Below, piece after piece: positions 45,468-56,566 of a stretch of DNA of 64,000 nucleotides. The first letter of the stretch is position 1. The number at the start of each line of letters is the position of its first letter. Location of the stretch: positions 198,026,565 through 198,090,564 of the forward strand of contig CM060988.1 in NCBI GenBank assembly GCA_030765065.1, given 5' to 3'. Both the position numbers and the translations under genes were made by a program. The stretch comes from Deroplatys truncata (lineage: Eukaryota; Arthropoda; Insecta; Mantodea; Mantidae). The notes under the pieces are model-generated. The model did not search any database. It worked only from the letters and a program-made list of their open reading frames with translations, and was not told the origin of the DNA.

Positions 45468-47047
45468 GACAATACATTCTGTTGTTATTTCAGGAAGAGA
45501 TGCAACAAAATGGGGAAAAAACACCTTGGAAAATAACACAGATAAGAGCTCACAATATATTGAACAAACTTCCTGGTGTGGTAGGAGCTGCCAAAAATGT
45601 GAAAATGGAAATTGATTGCTGGAACCATTTGGTTACCGAAGATATAGTTGATTTAATTGCTGAAAGCTCAAATACTTACATTAGCAGTGTGCAGCCCAAA
45701 TTTGATCGTGAAAGAGACAGAAGACCTACAGATGTAATAGAAATAAAAGCTTTCCTAGGCTTATTGTACCTGGCAGGAATTTTTCGTGGTGGACGCCAGA
45801 ATATTCAGGATTTTAGGAGAACCGATGATCTTGGAATTCCTCTATTCCGGATGGCTATGTCCGAAAAGGATTCAGTTTTCTAATACGCTGTATTCGCTTT
45901 GATGACAAAAGCTCAAGACTGGAGTGACGAAGATTGGATAAATTGGCTGCTGTTAGAGAAATGTTTACATTGTTTCTGAACAACTGTCAGAACTATTATT
46001 CCCTTGGACGAAATGTCACTGTCGATGAACAGTTGCCGGCATTTCGTGATCGATGTGGTTTTAGACAATATATAACATCCAAGTCAAACAAGTATGGCAT
46101 AAAGATATTCTGTTTGAGTGATGCAAAACTGTTTTATACAACTAACATGGAGATTTATTGTGAACAGCAGCCGGACGGACCATATTTGCAAACTAACTCG
46201 GCAGAAGCTGTAGTGCTGAGACTAACTCTACCAATCTCTGGTACTGGACGAAACGTTATTGCAGATAATTGGTTTACCAGTGTATCGCTGGTGAATGAAT
46301 TGCGCAAAAGACAACTTTCTTTCGTCGGTACAGTGCGAAAGAACAAAAACGAATTACCCACTAATTTCGCGTCTCCAAAAGATCGCAGTCAGTACGAAAG
46401 CATATTTGGCTTCACAAAAAATGAAACACTTGTTTCATATGTTCCATAAAAGGGTAAAAACAGTAGTTTTGCTCTCAAGTCTACATGTTTCATCCACAAA
46501 GTTATCAGAAGGTTATGAGAAAAGACCTGAAATAATTCTGCATTACGACACTAAATCTGGAGTTGATGCAGTAGATAAATTGTGTGCTACATACAATGTA
46601 ACCAGAACAACGAGAAGTTGGCCCATGGTAATTTTTTGCCATATCTTGAAGATTGCAGGTATTAATTCTAGGGTTATCTTCCCTGGAAACCGAAATAAAT
46701 ATTCCACAAGGCAGGAGTATTTGAAAGCACTGTCTTTAGCTTTACTGTTGCAACAGTTACAAAGGAGAGAAACAGCGTCAAATCTACCCGGTGATTTGAA
46801 AGACCTTTTGACAAAACATAAACCTGAAGAATCCGGCGTAGATGAATTGTCAAATACACCGCTATGCACATTGAAAAGGAAACGATGTGAACCCTGCAAC
46901 AAAGACAAAATGAACTGCAAAACTAAATATGCATGTGGGAAATGTAACACCCTTTCCCCCCCTGTGTTTGAGCAAACATGCTAAAATTATTTGCGATAGT
47001 TGCTTAGTCGGGGAAACACGGGTGAGATAGTAGATGATTCTGAGTAA
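45157..47047 (+). pseudogene. piggyBac transposase, copy 2 (two exons, broken)
   Basis: Exon 1 (45157-45370) encodes the acidic N-terminus (RRLLCDDDALPMDDNLYES, then D/E-rich). The intron, 45371-45493, begins GTAACATC and ends TTTCAG, and holds an ATT microsatellite. Exon 2 restores the piggyBac G-x-D-x-T-x-W motif across the junction. Lesions: one extra A in an A-run just after that motif; a frame change near 45865; a TGA near 45920; a TAA at 46447 followed by an extra A; and a frameshift in the Cys-rich tail near 46950. The catalytic blocks VTVDEQLPAFRDRC, DNWFTSVSLV and SGVDAVDKL survive. The gene is inactive. Confidence 0.88.
45404..45468. repeat. ATT trinucleotide microsatellite in piggyBac copy 2 intron
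   Basis: About 21 ATT units inside the predicted intron, at the position where copy 1 has its own trinucleotide run. Confidence 0.93.
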
Positions 47048-47352
47048 CTGAACATTTGAAATTACAAGTTGTATGTATACCTGAAAATGGCAATGTATTG
47101 CTTTATACTTGCTATAATACAATTTATAACGTATATGTACTAAATGTTTTGGCTTGTATTTTTATGCTGTAAGATAATAGCTACTAATGGCAACCATGTA
47201 CGTTTAATCTAAATAATGGTAAAAATAGGGCAGAAAGTAAAATAAACCAAAGCAAACAAAAGTACAAGCAATAACAACAAAAACATAGCGCGAGTCTATT
47301 AGGCGCCACGCAGTTAACGGCGTTCTATTCAAAGCGCGCGCCTGACGGAGGG

Positions 47353-48056
47353 TTATTTAAAAAAAATAATATTCTATTAATTTGTAATACTCTTTTATAA
47401 TAATAAAAATAATTTATTAATTATGTATTTACTTTATTAATAGCTTTTTATTTCTATATAATATACCAATTATTGAATCAAAGCATATGAAGTTCAATAC
47501 ATGTTCCTTAAATTTGAAGAACAATTGCAAACCAATGTCAATGTTTCATGTTCTTTAGAAGTAAACCTTAAACAGAATGACTTCACATTTTACTATTTGT
47601 GAAAAATTGCCCAGGTTAGGAGTAATCAGTTTCTTGCTTCTCCTGTAAATTGTTGTTTTGACAATATAATTTCAAACAATGCTCCTCAGATTTGTATGGA
47701 GAGAAAATTTGAGGATTATCAGAGATTCTGAACAAAACTGATGTAATATATAGGATGCCTTGTAAAGTTATAAGATTTATCAAAGCATCACCAAGATGAG
47801 CAGCATTGGCAGAACGGAATTGATAATAGTGGTACAGGAATCTGAAATTAGAGGGGGATGATAATATAATTAAAAGTTGCATGAATTACCAAGGAGCACC
47901 TTTGCACAATAATTTGGGAAGAAATTGAAAGAAACCCTAGAAGAGATTAATATGAGAGATGTATGACAGAAGAGAAAATAATTAAATCAGATTCTGGAAG
48001 AAGTAAGGCAAAAGTTAGAAAATATTGTGATGCAGGGGCTATAGACAAAGCATATT
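47353..48056. other. Unassigned spacer
   Basis: AT-rich; short ORFs such as 88 codons on the minus strand at 47616-47882 match nothing. Confidence 0.45.
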
Positions 48057-48560
48057 GTAAGGTTGGCACCAGGCACACAGAAGGATAAACAGAAATAAAT
48101 TACATGGTTGCAATATCACCCCCTGTGCATACACCAGAAACACTATCAACAATAACCAGAATCTTCTGGAAGCATCCCTCCCACAACTCCTCCAGAACAT
48201 CTGTCCAGAACATGCTAGAATGTCCTATAGAAACCTCCAGTGGCTGTATAAGCCGGAGTGTGTCGCAGCAGGTTGATTAGTGAACAAATTGGCAAGTGTG
48301 TTTCTGCTGTAAGATCAGGTGTAGTTCTACAAGTGAGTTTGAAATCACAGCATAATGCTGAGTGATGCTCCTAATGAGGAAGATTAGGGGCATCTTGTGT
48401 TGGAATCCCCTACAAGTGAAATGGACTGAAGAGGAGACATTGTGTGTATTTCAGTATGCGGCTATGTGATGAAGAAAAGTGTAGTGGCAGGAAACTGAAG
48501 TGATAATATGAAGTTACAGTGAAAGTTGAACTACATAAAAAATGTGAAGTGACAGTGAAA
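48057..48560 (+). mobile_element. LTR-like block (5' LTR plus leader) of a Ty3/Gypsy element
   Basis: This segment is similar in order and sequence to 53452-53960. Shared landmarks are TGTAAGGTTGGCACCAG/GGAGGTTGGCACCAG at the start, ATAACCAGAATCTT, a TATA box in TGTATAAGCC, GTGTAGTTCTACAAGTGAGT, and TTACAGTGAAAGTTGAAC. It stands directly before a gag gene, as a 5' LTR should. The exact LTR/leader boundary and the primer-binding site are not resolved. Confidence 0.6.
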
Positions 48561-48603
48561 ACAGGACAAAGACACGCTCGTATTAAGAATAGGATATAAG
48601 GCC

Positions 48604-49660
48604 ATGCAGGAGGAAATGCTTCAGAAATTACTGGCTGGAATGTAGAACATGGAGATGGAAATGGAATCTATAATGGAGAAGATGGGAATGGCAGTAAAGA
48701 GTGCTATGGAAGAAATGAAAAAATGGACAAATTGCAAAAATAAGACTGAAATAGAGAGAATGAAATTATAACTCAGTTTTAACATTGACAATGTAAAGTT
48801 TGAGATAAATAAAATGGTGAAACAGAACTTGCACAGGAGTTACAACAAACTAAATCTGACATGGAAGATAAAATTAATGTAGTAGAAGAGAATCTAGTTT
48901 GGAAACAAAAACAGGTAGTCTAGCAAATGAAGGTAAACAAGGGGATGATAGAAGCCGAAAGGATCAGGGTCTGGACCTACAAGCTAAGGTAAGCAAGAGG
49001 ATGATAGACGCCACAGTGGAGGCACAACACTGTGACCTGCAACTCAAGATCCATGCTGAAAGTGCTATTGCAACCCACAATGAATGGAAGCCAATGCAGG
49101 TTATGGCTGCCTTGCAGAAGCAAGCAGTGGATACACTTCACACTTTCACAGCTGGAGGTTCATCCACTAATTTAATTGAACTGTTGGAGGGACGTTATAG
49201 AGAACATTGCCTTGTTGCAACTTACTGGGCCCAGTTGAAGGCAAGAGTGTAACAACCAAATGCCAACTTACAAGAACGTGCCATGGAGGAGCGGCTGAAA
49301 CACCGGGCTCTGAATGACTTTACCACCACATTGCATTTCTGGAAGGACAGCTAATGCAGTCATTAGTAGGGTAACAGACCAGGAGTTGAAACAGCAGCTT
49401 CTCCTGGGGGCAAGAGTATAACATAAATGATACTCTGGCTGAATCAGTAAAGATGACAGCCAGAAAAGTCTCAGTGCTATCCAGAACTGCCACAGTCAAC
49501 AAGGATAATTAAAATTAAATGATACATACCTTCTTTCTTCTTGAATTTGAAAAATTTAATTCTCAGCCACAACATCTGTCATAGGACTTGAGACTGGAGA
49601 CCCACATACTGGTGTTGCAGTAAGCCTGGACACCTCAGCGTAAATTGCTGGTAAACAAGA
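48604..49660 (+). pseudogene. Ty3/Gypsy gag pseudogene with zinc knuckle
   Basis: The start is at about 48604 (MQEEMLQKLLAGM, then a stop), followed by a Met/Glu/Lys-rich coiled-coil-like part. The clean ORF 48899-49252 is gag capsid-like: LKIHAESAIATHNEWKPMQV, then LQKQAVDTLHTF and LLEGRYREHCLVATYWAQLK. After a frame change it continues (ELKQQLLLG-type block near 49383-49410, then KVSVLSRTA). A CCHC zinc knuckle read as CSKPGHLSVNC lies at 49616-49655. It would package element RNA; here it carries several stops. Confidence 0.8.
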
Positions 49661-50560
49661 TAATCTCTAAGAGCCAACTTGAGCAGGACTACATTGGCGC
49701 TGTCACCGCCTCCTCTTTGCTTAACCTTAGAACACTGAGTAGGAACATGTCATTCTAACTGAATAGTCAAATCCTGAAGACCATGCCAGGCAAGTGGCAA
49801 CCAATAGATAATGGTCAAGGCGGATGCCAGTGTTATAGCCTTATTCATGATCTGGTCAAAGTCCAACTTACAGTGAATTCAGATGGACTTTGCGGGGAAG
49901 ACTGCACTGCCCGGAATGCTTTGTATCGTTTGCTAAATTGTAAAATGCATTTGTCTTTTAAGATGGAGATTCAGTGCTGGGCCCTTTATAAGATTTAATT
50001 ATACACACTTTAACAGCCAAATATCGTAGTAGCAGGCATATGTCCAAGGAAAGAAAGGTCGAACATTTACATAGAAATGAAAAGCTTAATGTTTTTGTAA
50101 TTCTATATTGTTTTTTGTTCTGAAATATTCAACTAAGATTCACAAAGAAGTTAACAAGCAGTAAATTGAATAAAGCCTGTTCTTTTTTCTTCTTCTTGTG
50201 CATATACAATGCTTTACGTCCATTAGAAGTAACAAATTGCAATATTACTAAACATGTTCTAAATGGCAACCATTATAAAGGCATGCTGCATGACTTGGTA
50301 TGTTAAATTTGGAATGTTACTCACTAAATGTATGAATAGAATTTTATACTAGGCCAAAATTGCATGTGCAAGCTGCTGCTTCCCAGACCACTGAGCTACG
50401 CTGGCTTCTCTGGTGACAATCAACCCTCGACAAATTCCTCTTCTTCATGTCCAAAGCTGCCCGGCCTCCCACTGTGGAGTGTAACATGTGACTTCACGTC
50501 ATCGTCACTAGCTCCTGTCAGGCTACCAAGCTGGCCCTACAGATGAAGAAGCAGACTGTT
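49661..50560. other. Unassigned interior of the Gypsy remnant
   Basis: Protease, reverse transcriptase and most of RNase H would be expected here but no conserved motif can be read. The pol middle appears deleted or decayed beyond recognition. Confidence 0.4.
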
Positions 50561-51310
50561 TCTAGACAACTCAGCCAGCGGTCTCCGTCGGTTACATACT
50601 CGAATGCCCAGGCAAATAGCTGTTGATCTCGTCTGTAGGCAATGTATGGCTTTTATCGCCAGCCCCTTGTACAGACGATGATAGTATAGGAAGTGGGCCC
50701 AAGATGGCTCAGAGTAACAAGAACACTGATATATAACACCAATATTGAAGACATGACCAGCATGGGGAGATATCACTCCCAGAGACTCAAACAATAAGAG
50801 TTATTGGGCTAAGCTGGACTCCGTAGGAGTTAGGAATGGTCTGCTGAAGAAAGTATAGGAGTCCCCAGATTGGAGGACTAAGGTCAAATAATTCCTCGAA
50901 GAAAACCATGTTGGTGCTACCAGAGCGTACTTGAATGTTACTCAGATCATGAAAAAACCACTCACCAATTCTATTGGTTGCATCTGCAAAGGTGGTGCCA
51001 GCAGTGCAACATCTACTTCGCAAGTCTTGGGTCCAAGACTGTAGTCAGCTACAAGTTGGGCAATATGATGTTCGGCCCTCAACAGTCAACTAGGAGTCAC
51101 CATGACAAATGCTTGAATGAAGGCATGCTATGACAGTCTGGCAAACAGTGCAATCGTCCCATGAGGAATAAGGGGAAGTCCCTGAAGCATCAACTTCCTG
51201 GTACAGTCTGTATAATGTAATCACCTGTTACAATGTAGTTGTATACCACATTCAGCATCAACACAGAAAGATGCTTAGGTGGTTCACTTTGATTGCCTTG
51301 CAGCATATCG
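50561..51310 (+). pseudogene. Ty3/Gypsy pol end: RNase H-integrase linker, zinc domain and integrase C-terminus
   Basis: Reading across frames gives NKSYWAKLDSVGVRNGLLKK (50794-50853), then ESPDWRTKVK and HVGATRAYLNVTQ, the pre-integrase linker. HQFYWLHLQRWCQQC (near 50965-51010) is the H2C2 zinc domain. Next come YDSLANSA, RNKGKSLKHQLPG, and a terminal VVYHIQHQHRKMLRWF-type block near 51236-51290, corresponding to the V-V-Y-R-I-Q...K-V-V-H-x-D-R-L end of Gypsy pol. The catalytic core is missing. The end of this coding sequence runs straight into the 78-bp tandem array. Confidence 0.72.
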
Positions 51311-53425
51311 CAGAATGACAAAAAGCTCTGAGAAGGGAGCCGAGTGAACACTGATGTTGGTTCACCTGGATTGTCTTGATCCATATCACAGAATGACTAA
51401 CAGCTCTGAGAAGGAAGCTGAGTGAACGCTGATGTTGATTCATCTGGATTGTCTTGATCCATATCACAGAATGACTAACAGCTCTGAGAAGGGAGCCGAG
51501 TGAACACTGATGTTGGTTCATCTGGATTGTCTTGATCCATATCACAGAATGACTAACAGCTCTGAGAAGGAAGCTGAGTGAACGCTGATGTTGATTCATC
51601 TGGATTGTCTTGATCCATATCACAGAATGACTAACAGCTCTGAGAAGGGAGCCAAGTGAACACTGATGTTGGTTCATCTGGATTGTCTTGATCCATATCA
51701 CAGAATGACTAACAGCTCTGAGAAGGAAGCTGAGTGAACGCTGATGTTGGTTCATCTGGATTGTCTTGATCCATATCACAGAATGACTAACAGCTCTGAG
51801 AAGGGAGCCAAGTGAACACTGATGTTGGTTCATCTGGATTGTCTTGATGCATATCACAGAATGACTGACAGCTCTGAGAACGGAGCCGAATGACGCTGAT
51901 GTTGGTTCATCTGGATTGTCTTGATCCATATCACAGAATGACTAACAGCTCTGAGAAGGAAGCTGAGTGAACACTGATGTTGGTTCACCTGGATTGTCTT
52001 GATCCATATCACAGAATGACTAACAGCTCTGAGAAGGGAGCCGAGTGACGCTGATGCTGATTCATCTGGATTGTCTTGATCCATATCACAGAATGACTAA
52101 CAGCTCTGAGAAGGAAGCTGAGTGAACGATGATGTTGATTCGTCTGGATTGTCTTGATCCATATCACAGAATGACTAACAGCTCTGAGAAGGAAGCTGAG
52201 TGAACGCTGATGTTGATTCATCTGGATTGTCTTGATCCATATCACAGAATGACTAACAGCTCTGAGAAGGAAGCTGAGTGAACGCTGATGTTGATTCATC
52301 TGGATTGTCTTGATCCATATCACAGAATGACTAACAGCTCTGAGAAAGCTGTGTGTGATGCTGATGTTGGTTCATCTGGATTGTCTTGATGCATATCACA
52401 GAATGACTAACAGCTCTGAGAACGGAGCTGAGTGAACGCTGATGTTGATTCATCTGGATTGTCTTGATCCATATCACAGAATGACTAACAGCTCTGAGAA
52501 CGGAGCTGAGTGAACGCTGATGTTGATTCATCTGGATTGTCTTGATCCATATCACAGAATGACTAACAGCTCTGAGAACGGAGCTGAGTGAACGCTGATG
52601 TTGATTCATCTGGATTGTCTTGATCCATATCACAGAATGACTAACAGCTCTGAGAAGGAAGCTGAGTGAACGCTGATGTTGATTCATCTGGATTGTCTTG
52701 ATGCATATCACAGAATGACTAACAGCTCTGAGAAGGAAGCCGAGTGACGCTGATGTTGCTTCATCTGGATTGTCTTGATCCATATCACAGAATGACTAAC
52801 AGCTCTGAGAAGGAAGCCGAGTGACGCTGATGTTAGTTCATCTGGATTATCTTGATCCATATCACAGAATGACTAACAGCTCTGAGAAGGGAGCCGAGTG
52901 ACGCTGATGTTGCTTCATCTGGATTGTCTTGATCCATATCACAGAATGACTAACTGCTCTGAGAAAGCTGTGTGTGATGCTGATGTTGGTTCATCTGGAT
53001 TGTCTTGATGCATGTCACAGAATGACTAACAGCTCTGAGAAAGCTGTGTGTGATGATGTTGGTTCATCTGGATTGTCTTGATCCATATCACAGAATGACT
53101 AACAGCTCTGAGAAAGCTGTGTGTGATGCTGATGTTGGTTCATCTGGATTGTCTTGATCCATATCACAGAATGACTAACTGCTCTGAGAAAGCTGTGTGT
53201 GATGCTGATGTTGGTTCATCTGGATTGTCTTGATGCATATCACAGAATGACTAACAGCTCTGAGAAAGCTGTGTGTGATGCTGATGTTGGTTCATCTGGA
53301 TTGTCTTGATCCATATCACAGAATGACTAACTGCTCTGAGAAAGCTGTGTGTGATGCTGATGTTGGTTCATCTGGATTGTCTTGATGCATGTCACAGAAT
53401 GACTAACAGCTCTGAGAAAGGAGTG
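51282..53425. repeat. 78-bp tandem array derived from the Gypsy pol C-terminus
   Basis: About 28 units, 78 bp in the left half and 75-77 bp in the right third. Each unit reads on the plus strand as VHLDCLDPYHRMTNSSEK..E followed by TGA. This matches the K-V-V-H-x-D-R-L-A-P-Y end of Gypsy pol, whose single-copy version (WFTLIALQHI) leads directly into the first unit. Two subfamilies exist: GAAGGAAGCTGAGTGAACGC and GAAAGCTGTGTGTGATGC. Minus-strand ORFs with repeated IQMNQHQRSLSFLLRAVSHS are shadows of the 78-bp (26-codon) period. Confidence 0.88.
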
Positions 53426-53451
53426 TATGATGCTGCGGCTGTGCACTAAGC

Positions 53452-53960
53452 TTTTCTGGAGGTTGGCACCAGCAATTGGAGGGGAAAACATAGATAAGTG
53501 ATGGAGTAGTGCTCTTTCCCAGCATAAACACTAGAAGCATTATTGACAAATAATCAGAATCTTACCTTCCTACCTGCTGTCTCCTGAATGTGTGAGTGTT
53601 CTTGTAGAAACTTGCACCAGCCATATAAGCCAAAGGATTTGCTAGTCTCATGATTAGTGAATGAGTGAGATGGAAAGTGCATTTCTGTTGCAATATCAAG
53701 TGCAGTTCTACTAGTGAGTTTCTGACAACAGTGGGGGCTATTAAAGAGAGAGTTTAGATAGGCTGTGTTTGACTTCCCAAGTGAAGTGGAGCAAAGAAGA
53801 GGCTGCTTCACATATATTCCACTATGCAGTGAAAAACTGAAGTGAATCACATTAGACAATGTGAACAACGTGTAATTACAGTGGAAGGTGAACTAGATCA
53901 AAACAGTGAAGTCATAGAGTACTGAGGAAAGTGACAGGGGTAACTAGACAAAGTCACAAT
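53452..53960 (+). mobile_element. Second LTR-like block, same orientation
   Basis: Diverged homologue of 48057-48560 (roughly two thirds identity by eye), with GGTTGGCACCAG, TAATCAGAATCTTACC, the TATA-box segment CCATATAAGCC, and GTGCAGTTCTACTAGTGAG. The sequence TGGGGGCT at 53731 could be part of a primer-binding site. It sits about 27 bp after the 78-bp array, so it could be the 3' LTR of the same element. Similarity to leader sequence seems to continue further, so it could also be the 5' end of another element. Confidence 0.55.
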
Positions 53961-55120
53961 ATTGAGAGACAAGAGATATGATCAAGCTTTGAAAATAAAG
54001 GTTCTTTGGTATTGCACAAGATAATAAAGAAGGACTGAGGGAGGGAGAAATAAGTTGAGAGCTGTGATAAGCAAGGCCAAGAGGGATATGCATGGATGTA
54101 ACTGGGGCATCCTATCTTACAGGATTTAGGAACTGCAAGATACTACAACATGTAACACCAGGTAAGTATTTGTTTTGTATAGAGAAACACGGTGTATGTT
54201 TCGTTGTTTGACACAGTACACAGAAACAAGTAATTGGAAATTGGGAGTATGGGATCCAAATTGTAATGAAACAAACAAATTTTTGTAGTAATAAAAATGT
54301 TGACGTTGGAAGGTGGGAAAGAATTAAGAGAATGGGTGAATATCTAGGAGGAGTAAAGCACAAATGGATTAGAAAAATGAGAAGAAAAACCTAGTTAAAA
54401 CAGGGCTCTAACAAATGCAGAGACCAAGCAATCAGGTATGCTGTGTCCTTAAAGAAGGTTGTTTTCATTCTTAAGAAATGTATAACTTACACTATACTTA
54501 GTTAAGCTTGAAATAAATATATTTTATTGGCTACATCTTAGTCGATAGGAAACTTTGTAACCTTTTTATTGCCTGCATCTTAGGAGATAGGAACCTTTCT
54601 TTTAAAAAATAAAGAAATTAAAATAACAAGCAGTTTTCCAATGTATGTGCTGATTATATTCCAGTAATTATAGTTATCTTTGCCTTAATCATATGTCTCT
54701 TAGAGTACTCTTAATGTGCTTATTAAATACCATTGCCAAAAGTAACAATTACCAGTACAGCTATTCTGTTCATGAATTACTTGTAGATTAACATTCTTTT
54801 TAACATCCTGGAAAAAAATACTGAGATTGAGAAAACTTATGTTGAAATAATGCTGCTTATGTAACAGATAATGACTTGAATACAATCTTCTATCAAATTT
54901 AATTTTATTCTTAGTTACACAGATTGACATGATCAGAAGACTTACAGGGAAGAGCTTTACACTTTTTAAAAGGCTGCTAACATTACATTATAGTGCACCA
55001 GTTTGCTTGAATAATTAAATTTGTCAGTGCACTTTAAACAAAACATTGCCAGTAACAGATTCATTTCAGATATCTCTCACATTCTTCAAAATAGAGAAAA
55101 CTGTATTTCCAACTAACAAC
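53961..55120. other. Unassigned AT-rich spacer
   Basis: No gag follows the second LTR-like block. Short ORFs only; nothing recognised. Confidence 0.45.
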
Positions 55121-55124
55121 TTAA

Positions 55125-56353
55125 ACTCTCTTAGTGCCATGCAACAGAATGGCTGGCAGCCATTAAACTGCCAGATATGGGCAGATTGGCTTTGAAAGTT
55201 CGTCCTGCTGAGTGGCAGAGCCAATTATGTCAACCTGCAACAACCTTCATGGTAAAACAATTTTTGTGACATTGAATGCTAATGGAATTCAAGCCCTTGG
55301 GAAAAAGATTCAAACTTTTTCCTTTTACTGCTTGGTTTATAATGTTATACATCAGTTTCAATAAAGTAAACCGCCCCTCAGTCTACGACTGTGCATCGTG
55401 TACTTTTTATGTAAAATGGCAAACAGCTTTTGTGATCTTTTTACAGCTGGTGATCATGACAAGAAGCTGTTGCAATATTTTGCGCAATGCTGATGAGTTG
55501 ATGTCAAATAGCAATAGTGATAGTGATCATGATAATGGTGATATAACAGACATGGCCCTAAGGCTCTCTACCACCAAAAAAAAAAAAAAGTTTCAAAACT
55601 TGCAAGGAAATGATGCCAACATCACTGTCAACAAAACGGAAATTGTTTATACCATTTTACCATTCCATTGTAGATTCTCTAAGAAAATAAGGTTGTCTAC
55701 AAGAGAGAGCATCCACACATTCTAACTAACAAGGATAGTACCAGAAAATTAGTCTGCGGTATCAGGCTGTTACCTGAACAGTGCATCATGTTCTATTCAC
55801 AACAAACATCTCAATCAACAACTATTTATGTCAGGTGTGGTAAACGATTGCATACCACGTGTGCAAAATAAGTGCATATAAATAACTATATATTAACTTT
55901 CTCAGCCACTTGTGTGCTACATCATTTCTGGCCTAAATTTTAAAACAATCAAATTATTTTAAATGCTAATGCAAGTTTCCTTGTTCATAAAGTATCACTC
56001 TTTCATTTGCTATACCTCAAACGTTTTCAGTGCATTTTCAGTGGTGGATTTTTTAACTCATATCTTGAAAAAAAAATGTTTATACTACAAAAAATTTTGA
56101 AGTAAAACATTTTACTCCTGATATAAAATTAATATACATTATTACCATAATGACATTTATATTACCTGAATCTCATGCAGGAAAGGTTTCTACCACTGTG
56201 TCTATTAAAGAATTATTTTTATACAATTTTTCATAATAGCTACCTCCTGCTTAAAATGCCTTGGCACTTTACAGCAGGTAAACGTGGCAGGCATGTGACT
56301 TTCTCCAATCAGTTTCAGAAAGCTGACTAGATTGGCTCACGGCATTAAGAGGG
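55125..56353 (+). mobile_element. Short piggyBac-type element with TTAA flanks
   Basis: Imperfect inverted ends sharing CTCTTA(G/A)TGCC(A/G)TG lie next to TTAA at 55121-55124 and 56354-56357. At 1229 bp it is too short for a full transposase. Inside are an acidic stretch (MSNSNSDSDHDNGD, near 55501-55542) like a piggyBac N-terminus, and a Cys/His-containing segment (IYVRCGKRLHTTCAK, near 55824-55868) like the C-terminal zinc region. The middle with the catalytic residues is absent. A non-autonomous deletion derivative is the simplest reading. The 149-codon ORF 55276-55725 is part of this debris. Confidence 0.6.
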
Positions 56354-56566
56354 TTAAATAATGAATTCATGAATGCATTTCTCCTTCTAAAATGAAATTA
56401 CAACAAAATATTTATACTTCATTGCATACCTAAAGTCAATTAAGCTGAACTGATAGATTATGACCTTAAAAAACTAATTCTACATATTAAAAAACCTTCA
56501 CCATTTAGTGTTTTGGTTACAATGCAATTATATGTGATAGCAGAGTAACACTTTTTTATGAATACA

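Larger units (their letters stand above)
44514..47352 (+). mobile_element. piggyBac element, copy 2, inverted and SINE-interrupted
   Basis: Same family as copy 1, in opposite orientation, about 50 bp from it, 5' ends facing. The right terminal repeat CTGACGGAGGG is at 47342-47352, followed by TTAT rather than TTAA. The left terminal repeat is missing: similarity to copy 1 begins only at GTCGCTAGGGG (44514). A SINE sits at 44539-44905. The region between (45000-47330) parallels copy 1 throughout. Confidence 0.93.

Noticed and set aside
51258-52783. Minus-strand repeat ORFs with IQMNQHQRSLSF units
   Set aside because: They are shadows of the 78-bp (26-codon) period. The plus strand explains the sequence as Gypsy pol terminus, and the right part of the array, with a 75-77-bp period, loses the minus frame.
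55276-55725. 149-codon ORF as an independent gene
   Set aside because: It lies inside the TTAA-flanked piggyBac-type element and contains only its N-terminus-like acidic segment plus an A-run; better explained as element debris.
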